15,507 bases of DNA from Candidatus Sulfotelmatobacter sp. GTDB taxonomy: Bacteria > Acidobacteriota > Terriglobia > Terriglobales > Acidobacteriaceae. The DNA lies in assembly GCA_030040725.1 (NCBI GenBank), contig JASHTD010000396.1:1-15507 (forward strand), given 5' to 3'. Shown here one piece after another: positions 1-4,924 of this stretch. The notes below the pieces were generated by a model. It searched no databases, had not been told where the DNA came from, and saw only the letters and a program-made list of their open reading frames with translations. The stretch's first letter is position 1; the number at the start of each line of letters is the position of its first letter. The position numbers and the translations under genes were made by a program.

Positions 1-365
<365 letters not shown>

Positions 366-389
366 TTTCCTTCCTCAAAATTTCGTAAG

Positions 390-460
390 AGTTCCTTCGC
401 TGCGCTCAGGATCTCGGCTGCGGGATCCCGCTCCGCTCACGCCCGCATAGCGCCTCGACT
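390..460 (-). repeat. REP-like element copy A, in the tuf leader
   Basis: Read on the minus strand it runs from TCGAGGCGC through GCGGGCGTGAGCG and a GCGGGATCCCGC hairpin to CTGAGCGCAGCGAAGGAAC. It ends about 25 nt before the tuf start codon. It matches copies B-G in the spacers of the same operon and has the same orientation. The centre GCGGGATCCCGC is a perfect 12-nt palindrome. It would lie in the tuf mRNA leader. Confidence 0.75.
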
Positions 461-481
461 TTCGCCATTGCCTTTGTTCCT

Positions 482-547
482 CAGGGGCTAAAGCCCCGGA
501 TAATTTCAATCTCTCTGCGGCACGGCTTAAGCCGTGCCCTCATACGA
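482..547. repeat. Bipartite hairpin element, copy 1
   Basis: Two hairpins sit about 21 nt apart. The first is GGGGC-TAAA-GCCCC at 484-497. The second is a perfect 20-nt palindrome at 519-538, GGCACGGCTT followed by its reverse complement. The whole block aligns with 1493-1558, with paired base changes in both stems. It lies between the 115-aa ORF stop and tuf. It has no poly-U run, so it is not a classical terminator. Confidence 0.65.
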
Positions 548-575
548 ACCGACTCCTCGCTCCGGAAGAGCCGCC

Positions 576-923
576 TCAATAATATTGATACAGCTTCTTA
601 AACTTGTGCCGCAGCGCGGCGTCAATTGTTTCCAGCTTCGACAAGTAAAACTCGCGAATCTGGGCCTGGTCTGAGAGCGTCAGTGCCTGATACATCTGCC
701 ACGCGCTCAACTCCGATCGCACCGAACCAATGCCAGCCTGCTCCAGCGCTCGCGCCGACAGCACAGCATCGAAATCCCGAACGCGAGTCCCTTTGCGGTC
801 CAACTGCTTGAGAAACCGCTCTGCGTTTTCCGGCAGGAAGGCTTGCTCGATTGCGGCTTGCAATTTGCCAAACTCTTCCTGCTTCTGAACCTTAATGGTC
901 GCCTGCTCGAAAGCCACCGTCAT
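576..923 (-). CDS. Uncharacterised 115-aa protein inside the tRNA-tuf operon
   Basis: I do not recognise the family. The ATG at 923-921 is preceded by AAGGTG at about 3 nt, a usable Shine-Dalgarno. The product looks largely alpha-helical, rich in charged residues and Gln, with a basic C-terminus (HKFKKLYQYY). It has no signal peptide, transmembrane helix or obvious metal or catalytic motif. The ORF starts only 17 nt after the encoded CCA end of tRNA-Gly, so its mRNA 5' end would be produced by tRNA 3' processing. It is followed by hairpin element copy 1, REP A and tuf. Good RBS, codon usage and spacing suggest a real gene, perhaps lineage-specific. Confidence 0.7.
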   Translation of the reverse strand: MTVAFEQATIKVQKQEEFGKLQAAIEQAFLPENAERFLKQLDRKGTRVRDFDAVLSARALEQAGIGSVRSELSAWQMYQALTLSDQAQIREFYLSKLETIDAALRHKFKKLYQYY

Positions 924-940
924 CGCACCTTACGTAAATA

Positions 941-1015
941 TGGAGCGGGAGACGGGAATCGAACCCGCGACCAACAGCTTGGAAGGCTGTGACTCTACCA
1001 CTGAGTTACTCCCGC
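941..1015 (-). tRNA. tRNA-Gly(UCC)
   Basis: Complete 75-nt gene with encoded CCA (TGG at 941-943 on the plus strand). The acceptor GCGGGAG pairs with CTCCCGC. The D arm ACTC/GAGT, anticodon stem ACAGC/GCTGT with loop CTTCCAA (anticodon TCC) and T arm with GGTTCGATTCC are all present. It is the only intact Gly copy; three exact 5' halves lie upstream in the transcript. Equivalent to E. coli glyT in the tufB operon. Confidence 0.97.
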
Positions 1016-1081
1016 TCAAGCTCCACTCAATCTTCCCGAGGTCCTTCGCTCCGCTCAGGATTTCGGCTGCGGGCTCCCGCC
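978..1081 (-). repeat. 104-bp exact direct repeat, copy 1
   Basis: Bases 978-1081 are identical to 1233-1336 (offset 255). The repeat covers the 38-nt tRNA-Gly 5' half, the spacer that begins TCAAGCTCCACTC and most of REP B/D. Exact identity over coding RNA plus spacer indicates recent segmental duplication. Confidence 0.85.
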
Positions 1082-1096
1082 CGCAAAACGCCTCAA
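1040..1096 (-). repeat. REP-like element copy B
   Basis: On the minus strand it begins TTGAGGCGTTTTGCGGGCGGGAG and ends GAGCGGAGCGAAGGACC. It lacks an 11-nt internal segment present in copy C (the TGAGCGAAGCG region). Its start abuts the tRNA-Gly 5' half at 1097-1134, and it lies upstream of the intact tRNA-Gly. Confidence 0.75.
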
Positions 1097-1134
1097 CTTG
1101 GAAGGCTGTGACTCTACCACTGAGTTACTCCCGC
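1097..1134 (-). pseudogene. tRNA-Gly 5'-half copy 1 (38 nt)
   Basis: Identical to nucleotides 1-38 of the intact tRNA-Gly: acceptor 5' strand, D arm, anticodon 5' stem and loop with TCC, and one base of the 3' stem. It then breaks directly into the REP start TTGAG. The 3' half is absent, so it cannot fold as a tRNA. Confidence 0.9.
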
Positions 1135-1160
1135 CCTTCCTGCCACTCTTCGTTGCCGCA

Positions 1161-1232
1161 GGTCCCTCGCAAATAGCGCTCAGGATTTCGGCTACGGGCT
1201 CCCGCTTCGCTCACGCCCGCAAAACGCCTCAA
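1161..1232 (-). repeat. REP-like element copy C
   Basis: Minus-strand start TTGAGGCGTTTTGCGGGCG, then TGAGCGAAGCGGGAGCCCG, ending GCGAGGGACC. It is the longest simple version and can serve as the reference. It abuts the tRNA-Gly 5' half at 1233-1270. Confidence 0.75.
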
Positions 1233-1270
1233 CTTGGAAGGCTGTGACTCTACCACTGAGTTACTCCCGC
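1233..1270 (-). pseudogene. tRNA-Gly 5'-half copy 2 (38 nt)
   Basis: An exact match to intact tRNA-Gly nucleotides 1-38, with the same breakpoint one base past the anticodon loop. It forms the left end of the second copy of the 104-bp direct repeat (1233-1336). Confidence 0.9.
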
Positions 1271-1336
1271 TCAAGCTCCACTCAATCTTCCCGAGGTCCT
1301 TCGCTCCGCTCAGGATTTCGGCTGCGGGCTCCCGCC
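1233..1336 (-). repeat. 104-bp exact direct repeat, copy 2
   Basis: Identical to 978-1081. Identity ends exactly at the tRNA-Gly 5'-half breakpoint on one side and inside the REP on the other. Here the tRNA part is only a half, whereas copy 1 continues into the intact gene. Confidence 0.85.
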
Positions 1337-1352
1337 GCGCAATCGCTCCGAC
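1295..1352 (-). repeat. REP-like element copy D
   Basis: The right side is identical to copy B (part of the 104-bp repeat). The minus-strand start has diverged to AAGTCGGAGCGATTGCGCGGC. It is the only copy in the Gly array with no tRNA fragment at its start; copy E precedes it in the transcript. Confidence 0.6.
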
Positions 1353-1356
1353 TTGA

Positions 1357-1442
1357 GATCCCTCGCAAAGAACGCTCGGGATTTCGCCAGCGGACTCCCG
1401 TTTCTCGCTGTCGCTCGAACTCACGCCCGCTAAACGGCTCAA
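1357..1442 (-). repeat. REP-like element copy E
   Basis: A more diverged copy. The minus-strand start TTGAGCCGTTTAGCGGGCG abuts the third tRNA-Gly 5' half. It then has an extra GAGCGACAGCGAGAAACGG segment and ends CGAAATCCCGAGCGTTCTTT with GCGAGGGATC. Its greater divergence suggests it is older than B-D. Confidence 0.65.
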
Positions 1443-1480
1443 CTTGGAAGGCTGTGACTCTACCACTGAGTTACTCCCGC
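1443..1480 (-). pseudogene. tRNA-Gly 5'-half copy 3 (38 nt)
   Basis: An exact match to intact tRNA-Gly nucleotides 1-38 with the same junction (CCAAG then TTGAG). It is the first of the halves in the transcript. Its exact conservation next to the diverged REP E is notable. Confidence 0.9.
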
Positions 1481-1492
1481 CCTGCTCAACCT

Positions 1493-1558
1493 CAGCGGCT
1501 AAAGCCGCTCTCATTCAGACTCCAAGCGGCATGGCTGAAGCCATGCCCTTTCACGAAC
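1493..1558. repeat. Bipartite hairpin element, copy 2
   Basis: Two hairpins: AGCGGC-TAAA-GCCGCT at 1494-1509, and at 1528-1547 GGCATGGC-TGAA-GCCATGCC. It has the same layout as 482-547. Stem differences are compensated on both arms (GGGGC/GCCCC becomes GCGGC/GCCGC; CACGG/CCGTG becomes CATGG/CCATG). It lies between tRNA-Thr(GGU) and the tRNA-Gly half array. Confidence 0.65.
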
Positions 1559-1579
1559 CATGCCCTGGTACGAACCTTA

Positions 1580-1655
<76 letters not shown>

Positions 1656-1668
1656 TCGAACCTTCCGT

Positions 1669-1783
1669 TCCCTCGCGCCATACGCTCGGGATTTCGGCTG
1701 CGGGATCCCGCTCCTCCACCCCGTCACGCGAAAACCGCGCGTGCCGGGGACCCCAGATTCGCTCACGCCCGCAAACGCCTCAA
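1669..1783 (-). repeat. REP-like element copy F with internal hairpin insert
   Basis: The minus-strand start TTGAGGCGTTTGCGGGCGTG abuts the tRNA-Thr fragment, and the end CGAAATCCCGAGCG with GCGAGGGAAC is the usual one. Between the halves is an insert (about 1715-1757) that itself folds: CCCCG-T-CACGCG at 1719-1730 pairs with CGCGTG-C-CGGGG at 1738-1749 around a 7-nt loop. Confidence 0.65.
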
Positions 1784-1805
1784 CTACCAACTGAGCTACA
1801 TCGGC
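1784..1805 (-). pseudogene. tRNA-Thr(GGU) 5' fragment (22 nt)
   Basis: Identical to nucleotides 1-22 of the intact tRNA-Thr: acceptor 5' strand and most of the D arm, stopping at GGTAG. The REP start TTGAG follows directly. The order fragment, REP, intact tRNA is the same as for tRNA-Gly. Confidence 0.8.
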
Positions 1806-1850
1806 CCGACTCAAGCCGTCAGCCTTCAGCTCACAATCGCAGTCGAACGG

Positions 1851-2036
1851 CTAGTCCGACTTGTTCTCGCCATCGGAGTGCAGGACATCTTTTCTCCGCA
1901 CCCAGGTCTTGAACGCGAACAAACCGAGAATCAGTAGGGTTACCGCACGAATCCGCTGATCACTCAGAGTCGTGAAAGCCAGCACACCCAGCGCAAGATA
2001 TGCGATCAATGCTCCGGTTAAACGGCTCAGTTTCAT
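1851..2036 (-). CDS. Small membrane protein of 61 aa inside the tRNA operon
   Basis: ATG at 2036-2034. The product has two likely transmembrane helices, at about residues 7-23 and 31-45, joined by a short polar turn (TLSDQRIRA). A basic patch (KTWVRRKD) and an acidic hydrophilic tail follow. This pattern is unlikely by chance and favours a real gene. The only Shine-Dalgarno candidate, GAGGGAG about 6 nt upstream, is the terminal part of REP copy G. I do not recognise the family. It sits between tRNA-Tyr and tRNA-Thr(GGU) and would be translated only from the processed tRNA operon transcript. Confidence 0.65.
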   Translation of the reverse strand: MKLSRLTGALIAYLALGVLAFTTLSDQRIRAVTLLILGLFAFKTWVRRKDVLHSDGENKSD

Positions 2037-2040
2037 TTAC

Positions 2041-2127
2041 GTCTCCCTCGCAAACCGCGCTCGGGATTCGACGGCGGTCTCCCGGCTTCGCATCCGCTCA
2101 GCCTCACGCCCGCTAAACATCTCAATT
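2041..2127 (-). repeat. REP-like element copy G, abutting tRNA-Tyr
   Basis: The minus-strand start TTGAGATGTTTAGCGGGCG lies 2 nt after the CCA end of tRNA-Tyr. It ends GAATCCCGAGCGCGGTTT with GCGAGGGAGAC, which supplies the SD-like GAGGGAG for the 61-aa ORF. It is diverged but keeps the order of blocks seen in C and E. Confidence 0.6.
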
Positions 2128-2128
2128 C

Positions 2129-2217
2129 TGGTGCACAGGGAAGGATTCGAACCTTCGTACCTCGCTAGGAGGGACAGATTTACAGTCTGTTGGCTTTAAC
2201 CACTCACCCACCTGTGC
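2129..2217 (-). tRNA. tRNA-Tyr(GUA)
   Basis: Class II tRNA of 89 nt with encoded CCA. The acceptor GCACAGG pairs with CCTGTGC. The anticodon stem is ACAGA/TCTGT with loop CTGTAAA (anticodon GTA). A long variable arm (CCCTCCTAGCGAGG region) and the T-loop GTTCGAATCC are present. Equivalent to E. coli tyrU in the tufB operon. Confidence 0.97.
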
Positions 2218-2547
2218 ACAACCGCCGGGTGATGCAGCCACCACACTTCATCCGGCAGGCAATCTCGTCAGCCACTCTCGGCCGCTGCAAAGTGCGCGGG
2301 AACATGCGGCAGCACACTTCTGCTTTCAGCTTCCGAATCCGAGAGCCAACCGACTCCAGCAAACCCGCTTTAGCCGGCTTAGTTAGCCAACCAGCCTTGG
2401 CAAATCAGGGAAACCAAGATTCACGCGAACGGATATCGCGCGAAGATCACTACACGCCGGAAAAGTTCCGAATGGAGTGCGTTGGAAAAACCTGTTGCGC
2501 CGCCTACCCTGCCACTCTTTCGAAGCCTGGAAATCCTTGGCTCAAAC
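2218..2547. other. 330-nt spacer between tRNA-Tyr and tRNA-Thr(UGU), no gene seen
   Basis: No convincing coding, tRNA or REP sequence. Open frames across it lack an RBS and known motifs, and run through the flanking tRNA genes. It is unusually long for a tRNA operon spacer and may be decayed sequence, or may hold an RNA I cannot recognise. Confidence 0.5.
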
Positions 2548-2623
2548 TGGAGCTGGCGAAGGGATTTGAACCCCCGACCCTCTGATTACAAATCAGATGC
2601 TCTACCAGCTGAGCTACGCCAGC
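2548..2623 (-). tRNA. tRNA-Thr(UGU)
   Basis: Complete 76-nt gene with encoded CCA. The acceptor GCTGGCG pairs with CGCCAGC. The anticodon stem is CTGAT/ATCAG with loop TTTGTAA (anticodon TGT). The D arm GCTC/GAGC and T arm (GTTCAAATC) are intact. It is the first gene of the operon, as thrU is in E. coli. Confidence 0.97.
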
Positions 2624-2652
2624 AAATTGGGGCACCTGCGCCCTCAGGCACA

Positions 2653-2658
2653 AGTATA
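2653..2658 (-). promoter_or_regulatory. -10 box of the tRNA-tuf operon
   Basis: TATACT on the minus strand, 29 nt before the 5' end of tRNA-Thr(UGU), predicts a start near 2646 and a leader of roughly 20 nt. No good TTGACA-like -35 is seen at 17 nt. The position and near-consensus hexamer make it the best candidate for the operon promoter. Confidence 0.5.
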
Positions 2659-2755
2659 CCTCTTATCCCTGCCAGATGTCCGGGACAATTAAATAACTTA
2701 ACACACCGGAGATTTTCGACGCAACGGCGAATTCGGGCGGACGCGTTAAGAATGT

Positions 2756-2761
2756 TATGAT
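2756..2761 (+). promoter_or_regulatory. Possible -10 box for the 349-aa protein
   Basis: TATGAT lies 20 nt before the ATG at 2782, predicting a leader of about 14 nt. No recognisable -35 is seen. It is divergent from the tRNA operon promoter about 100 bp away. Confidence 0.3.
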
Positions 2762-2781
2762 TTGAGGCCTGACCGCACTCC

Positions 2782-3831
2782 ATGCGAATTAGGCGCACGA
2801 TCCCCGTTGTTCTGGGAGTTGTTGTCGTCGCGGCGGCTATCGGACTTGCCGTCCAACTGCGCAAACTTGCTCCGCCGGAACCGGCGCGCTTGCTGCCGAG
2901 TGCTGACGCTTTTTTCTATGTCGACCTAGCCTGGGCGCGGCGGCTGAATGGAGGCAAAGAGTTGCCCCCGGTGAGCCACGATCCGGAATACGAGCAGTTC
3001 ATCCAGGCGACCGGTTTTCAGTTTGAGCGCGATCTCGACGAAGCGGCGTTTGCCGTGCATTATCCCGCGAGCTGGCCAGGCGGAGGAAGCGGGGGCGGCG
3101 CGGCCAAAGAGCCGCGATTTTCCGAAGTGCTGGTGGGAAGGTTTCAGAGACAGCGGCTCACCGGCTATTTGCGACAGATCGCGAAGTCGGTAGACACGTA
3201 TCACGAGGTCGAGATCTTTACCATTCCTCTGGAAGGCAGAAGTTTGCGGGTGGCCGTGCTGGGAGCAGATTCAGTAGCGGCCTCGAACCAGGAAGACGCG
3301 GCGGTCATTGAAGGGATGGTCGACCGGTCGAAACGGCTGGCTTCTCCTTTCGGAGGACCGGCGCTGCTGCGGCAATTCTACAAGCGCGTTCAAATTGGCA
3401 GCCTGGCCTGGGCGATTGCGCGAATCGACCCGTCGGCTCCGGGAACTGACTGGTGGGGCACCGTGCTTGCGAGCCCCACGACGATCGTGATCTCGGGAAG
3501 TTTCCTGAGCCCGCTGCATGCCGGTTCCTTGCATCTGCTGGCGGAAGCGTTCACGCAAAGTCCGGATGAAGCGCGCGCCATGACGGACAAGATTTCGGTG
3601 TTTCTTGCGTTGACACGTACTGCTGAAACCTCGGCAGGAATTCATGGAACGGATGCCGACGTGAAGGCCTTTTTCGACAGCGTGAAGGTAAAACAGGAGG
3701 CGGACCGCGCAATGGTGAGCGCGACGCTGCCGCTGGCATTTTTGCGCAAGATGCTGTCGGGCTCGGCGGCTGACCTGGGCGAACCGGGAGCCGCGCCCGG
3801 CGAGCCGCAAGTACCCTCCAAGGCACGATAG
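2782..3831 (+). CDS. Membrane-anchored hypothetical protein, 349 aa
   Basis: Function unknown. An N-terminal basic stretch (MRIRR) and one hydrophobic helix (about residues 7-25) suggest a signal anchor with the rest outside the cytoplasm. A proline-rich linker (PPEPARLLP) and a segment LLPSADAFFYVDL follow, of a style I associate with acidobacterial proteins that lack an assigned function. A glycine-rich loop is near residue 100 (WPGGGSGGGAAKEP), and the C-terminus is low-complexity Gly/Pro/Ala. No catalytic motif is evident. No good SD is present (GAGG is 14 nt away). It lies divergent from the tRNA operon and 82 nt before rsmI, which has its own promoter. The length and consistent coding character support a real gene. 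Confidence 0.85.
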   Translation: MRIRRTIPVVLGVVVVAAAIGLAVQLRKLAPPEPARLLPSADAFFYVDLAWARRLNGGKELPPVSHDPEYEQFIQATGFQFERDLDEAAFAVHYPASWPGGGSGGGAAKEPRFSEVLVGRFQRQRLTGYLRQIAKSVDTYHEVEIFTIPLEGRSLRVAVLGADSVAASNQEDAAVIEGMVDRSKRLASPFGGPALLRQFYKRVQIGSLAWAIARIDPSAPGTDWWGTVLASPTTIVISGSFLSPLHAGSLHLLAEAFTQSPDEARAMTDKISVFLALTRTAETSAGIHGTDADVKAFFDSVKVKQEADRAMVSATLPLAFLRKMLSGSAADLGEPGAAPGEPQVPSKAR

Positions 3832-3898
3832 CGTGATGGCAACGATCTCCCGTGCCGCGCTGCCCGGAACGTTCCCCGCGATTGATCTCGCTTTCCGG

Positions 3899-3907
3899 TG
3901 GTAGACT
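3899..3907 (+). promoter_or_regulatory. Extended -10 box for leaderless rsmI mRNA
   Basis: TG-G-TAGACT ends exactly 6 nt before the rsmI ATG at 3914, placing the predicted +1 on the A of ATG. There is no Shine-Dalgarno. The block aligns closely with the sppA promoter at 11948 (both preceded by TCCGG). Confidence 0.6.
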
Positions 3908-3913
3908 TCGCGC

Positions 3914-4837
3914 ATGAGGGACTCGAAACCAGAGCCCGACCGCGCCGGCGCGGTTGCGGATCGCGCTTCGGAAAATCTTCACAGCACGGGTCCGGCGCTT
4001 TATCTGGTGGCAACGCCGATCGGCAATCTGGAAGACATTACTTTTCGCGCCGTGCGCGTGCTCAAAGAAGTGGATGTGATTGCCTGCGAGGATACGCGGC
4101 AGACACAGAAACTCCTCACTCACTACGGAATTACGACGCGGACGATCAGCTATCACGAGCACAACGAGATCACGCGCGCGGCCGAGCTGGTGAAAGAGAT
4201 GCAGGAAGGCGCGAGCGTGGCTCTGGTAACCGATGCGGGCATGCCGGGTATTTCCGACCCGGGCTTTCGGCTGGTGTCGCTGGCGATCCGGCATCATCTG
4301 CCGGTGGTGCCGATTCCAGGAGCCTCGGCATTTCTGGCGGCGCTGGTGGCCAGCGGATTGCCGACGGACTCATTTCGCTTCAGCGGATTTCTGCCGGCAA
4401 AACGCGGCGAGCGGCAGGCGGCGATCGAGGCGGTAAAAACTTCGCCGCGGACGCAGGTTTTTTATGAAGCTCCGCATCGCATGGTGGAGACATTGACGGA
4501 TATCTGCGACGTGCTGGGAGATGACCGCCACGTGGTGATCGCGCGGGAAGTAACCAAGCTGCACGAAGAGTTTTTGCGAGGAAGAGCACGAGAGGTGCTG
4601 GAGACGCTGAAATCGCGCGATGGGGTAAAAGGCGAGATCACGCTGCTGATCGGCAAGGCGGAACCTCAAGATGCTCACGTGGGGACAGCCGCCCCCGGCT
4701 GTCCGAGCATTCGCCAGAAGCTTGAGCAGATCATGGCTGAAGAAAAGGTCGACGAAAAAACGGCGCTAAAGAAAATCGCCAAAGAGCGCGGGATTTCGAA
4801 GAGCGAGGCCTATCGCGAGTTGCAGAGAACCAAGTGA
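3914..4837 (+). CDS. rsmI: 16S rRNA (cytidine-1402-2'-O)-methyltransferase RsmI
   Basis: Methylates the ribose of C1402 in the ribosomal decoding centre using S-adenosylmethionine (family knowledge; TP_methylase fold). Visible motifs are LYLVATPIGNLEDIT at residues 29-43, CEDTR at 58-62, YHEHNE, DAGMPGISDPG, PGASA, SGFLP, YEAPHR and AREVTKLHEE, all in family order. The C-terminal helical domain (266-307, ending KSEAYRELQRTK) matches the RsmI HTH-like domain. The 28 residues before the first motif are longer than usual and poorly conserved. The ATG is fixed by a leaderless-type promoter 6 nt away. Residues 256-264 come from an inserted hairpin repeat in the linker between the two domains. It is convergent with gltX. 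Confidence 0.97.
   Translation: MRDSKPEPDRAGAVADRASENLHSTGPALYLVATPIGNLEDITFRAVRVLKEVDVIACEDTRQTQKLLTHYGITTRTISYHEHNEITRAAELVKEMQEGASVALVTDAGMPGISDPGFRLVSLAIRHHLPVVPIPGASAFLAALVASGLPTDSFRFSGFLPAKRGERQAAIEAVKTSPRTQVFYEAPHRMVETLTDICDVLGDDRHVVIAREVTKLHEEFLRGRAREVLETLKSRDGVKGEITLLIGKAEPQDAHVGTAAPGCPSIRQKLEQIMAEEKVDEKTALKKIAKERGISKSEAYRELQRTK
4679..4706 (+). repeat. 28-nt hairpin repeat inserted in frame in rsmI
   Basis: A perfect 9-bp stem (GGACAGCCG at 4683-4691 with CGGCTGTCC at 4696-4704) closes a CCCC loop. It matches 26 of 28 bases of the sequence on the gltX coding strand at 6047-6020. Here it encodes VGTAAPGCP between the catalytic and HTH-like domains. Confidence 0.75.
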
Positions 4838-4866
4838 TGGAGTTCTGATGAGGCAGCGTGCCAAAA

Positions 4867-4902
4867 CCAAGATTCCTCGCATTGCGACGAATGACAACCT
4901 TG
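4867..4902 (-). repeat. Intergenic repeat of the TGTCATTC...GCGAGGAA type
   Basis: Lies between the convergent rsmI and gltX stops. The minus strand reads TTGTCATTCGTCGC then AATGCGAGGAATCTTGG. A 9-bp stem with one mismatch (4872-4880 with 4884-4892) surrounds an ATT loop. Its ends match the repeat inside gltX at 5454-5492. It could help end both transcripts, but no T-run follows. Confidence 0.55.
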
Positions 4903-4924
4903 TGGTTTAGTTTTCCGCGCCTCC

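Noticed and set aside
978..1480. CRISPR array (a 38-nt exact repeat with spacers)
   Set aside because: The repeat is the tRNA-Gly 5' half, spacing is irregular (about 98-172 nt), the spacers are REP sequence and there are no cas genes.
941..1480. Attachment sites of an integrated island
   Set aside because: No integrase or cargo gene lies between the tRNA copies, and the duplicated part is the 5' half rather than the usual 3' end.
2190..2585. 131-aa plus-strand frame between tRNA-Tyr and tRNA-Thr
   Set aside because: It runs through parts of both tRNA genes, lacks an RBS and has no recognisable domain.
3271..4297. Long antisense frames opposite the 349-aa gene and rsmI
   Set aside because: Low-complexity Arg/Ser/Pro composition typical of antisense frames in GC-rich genes.
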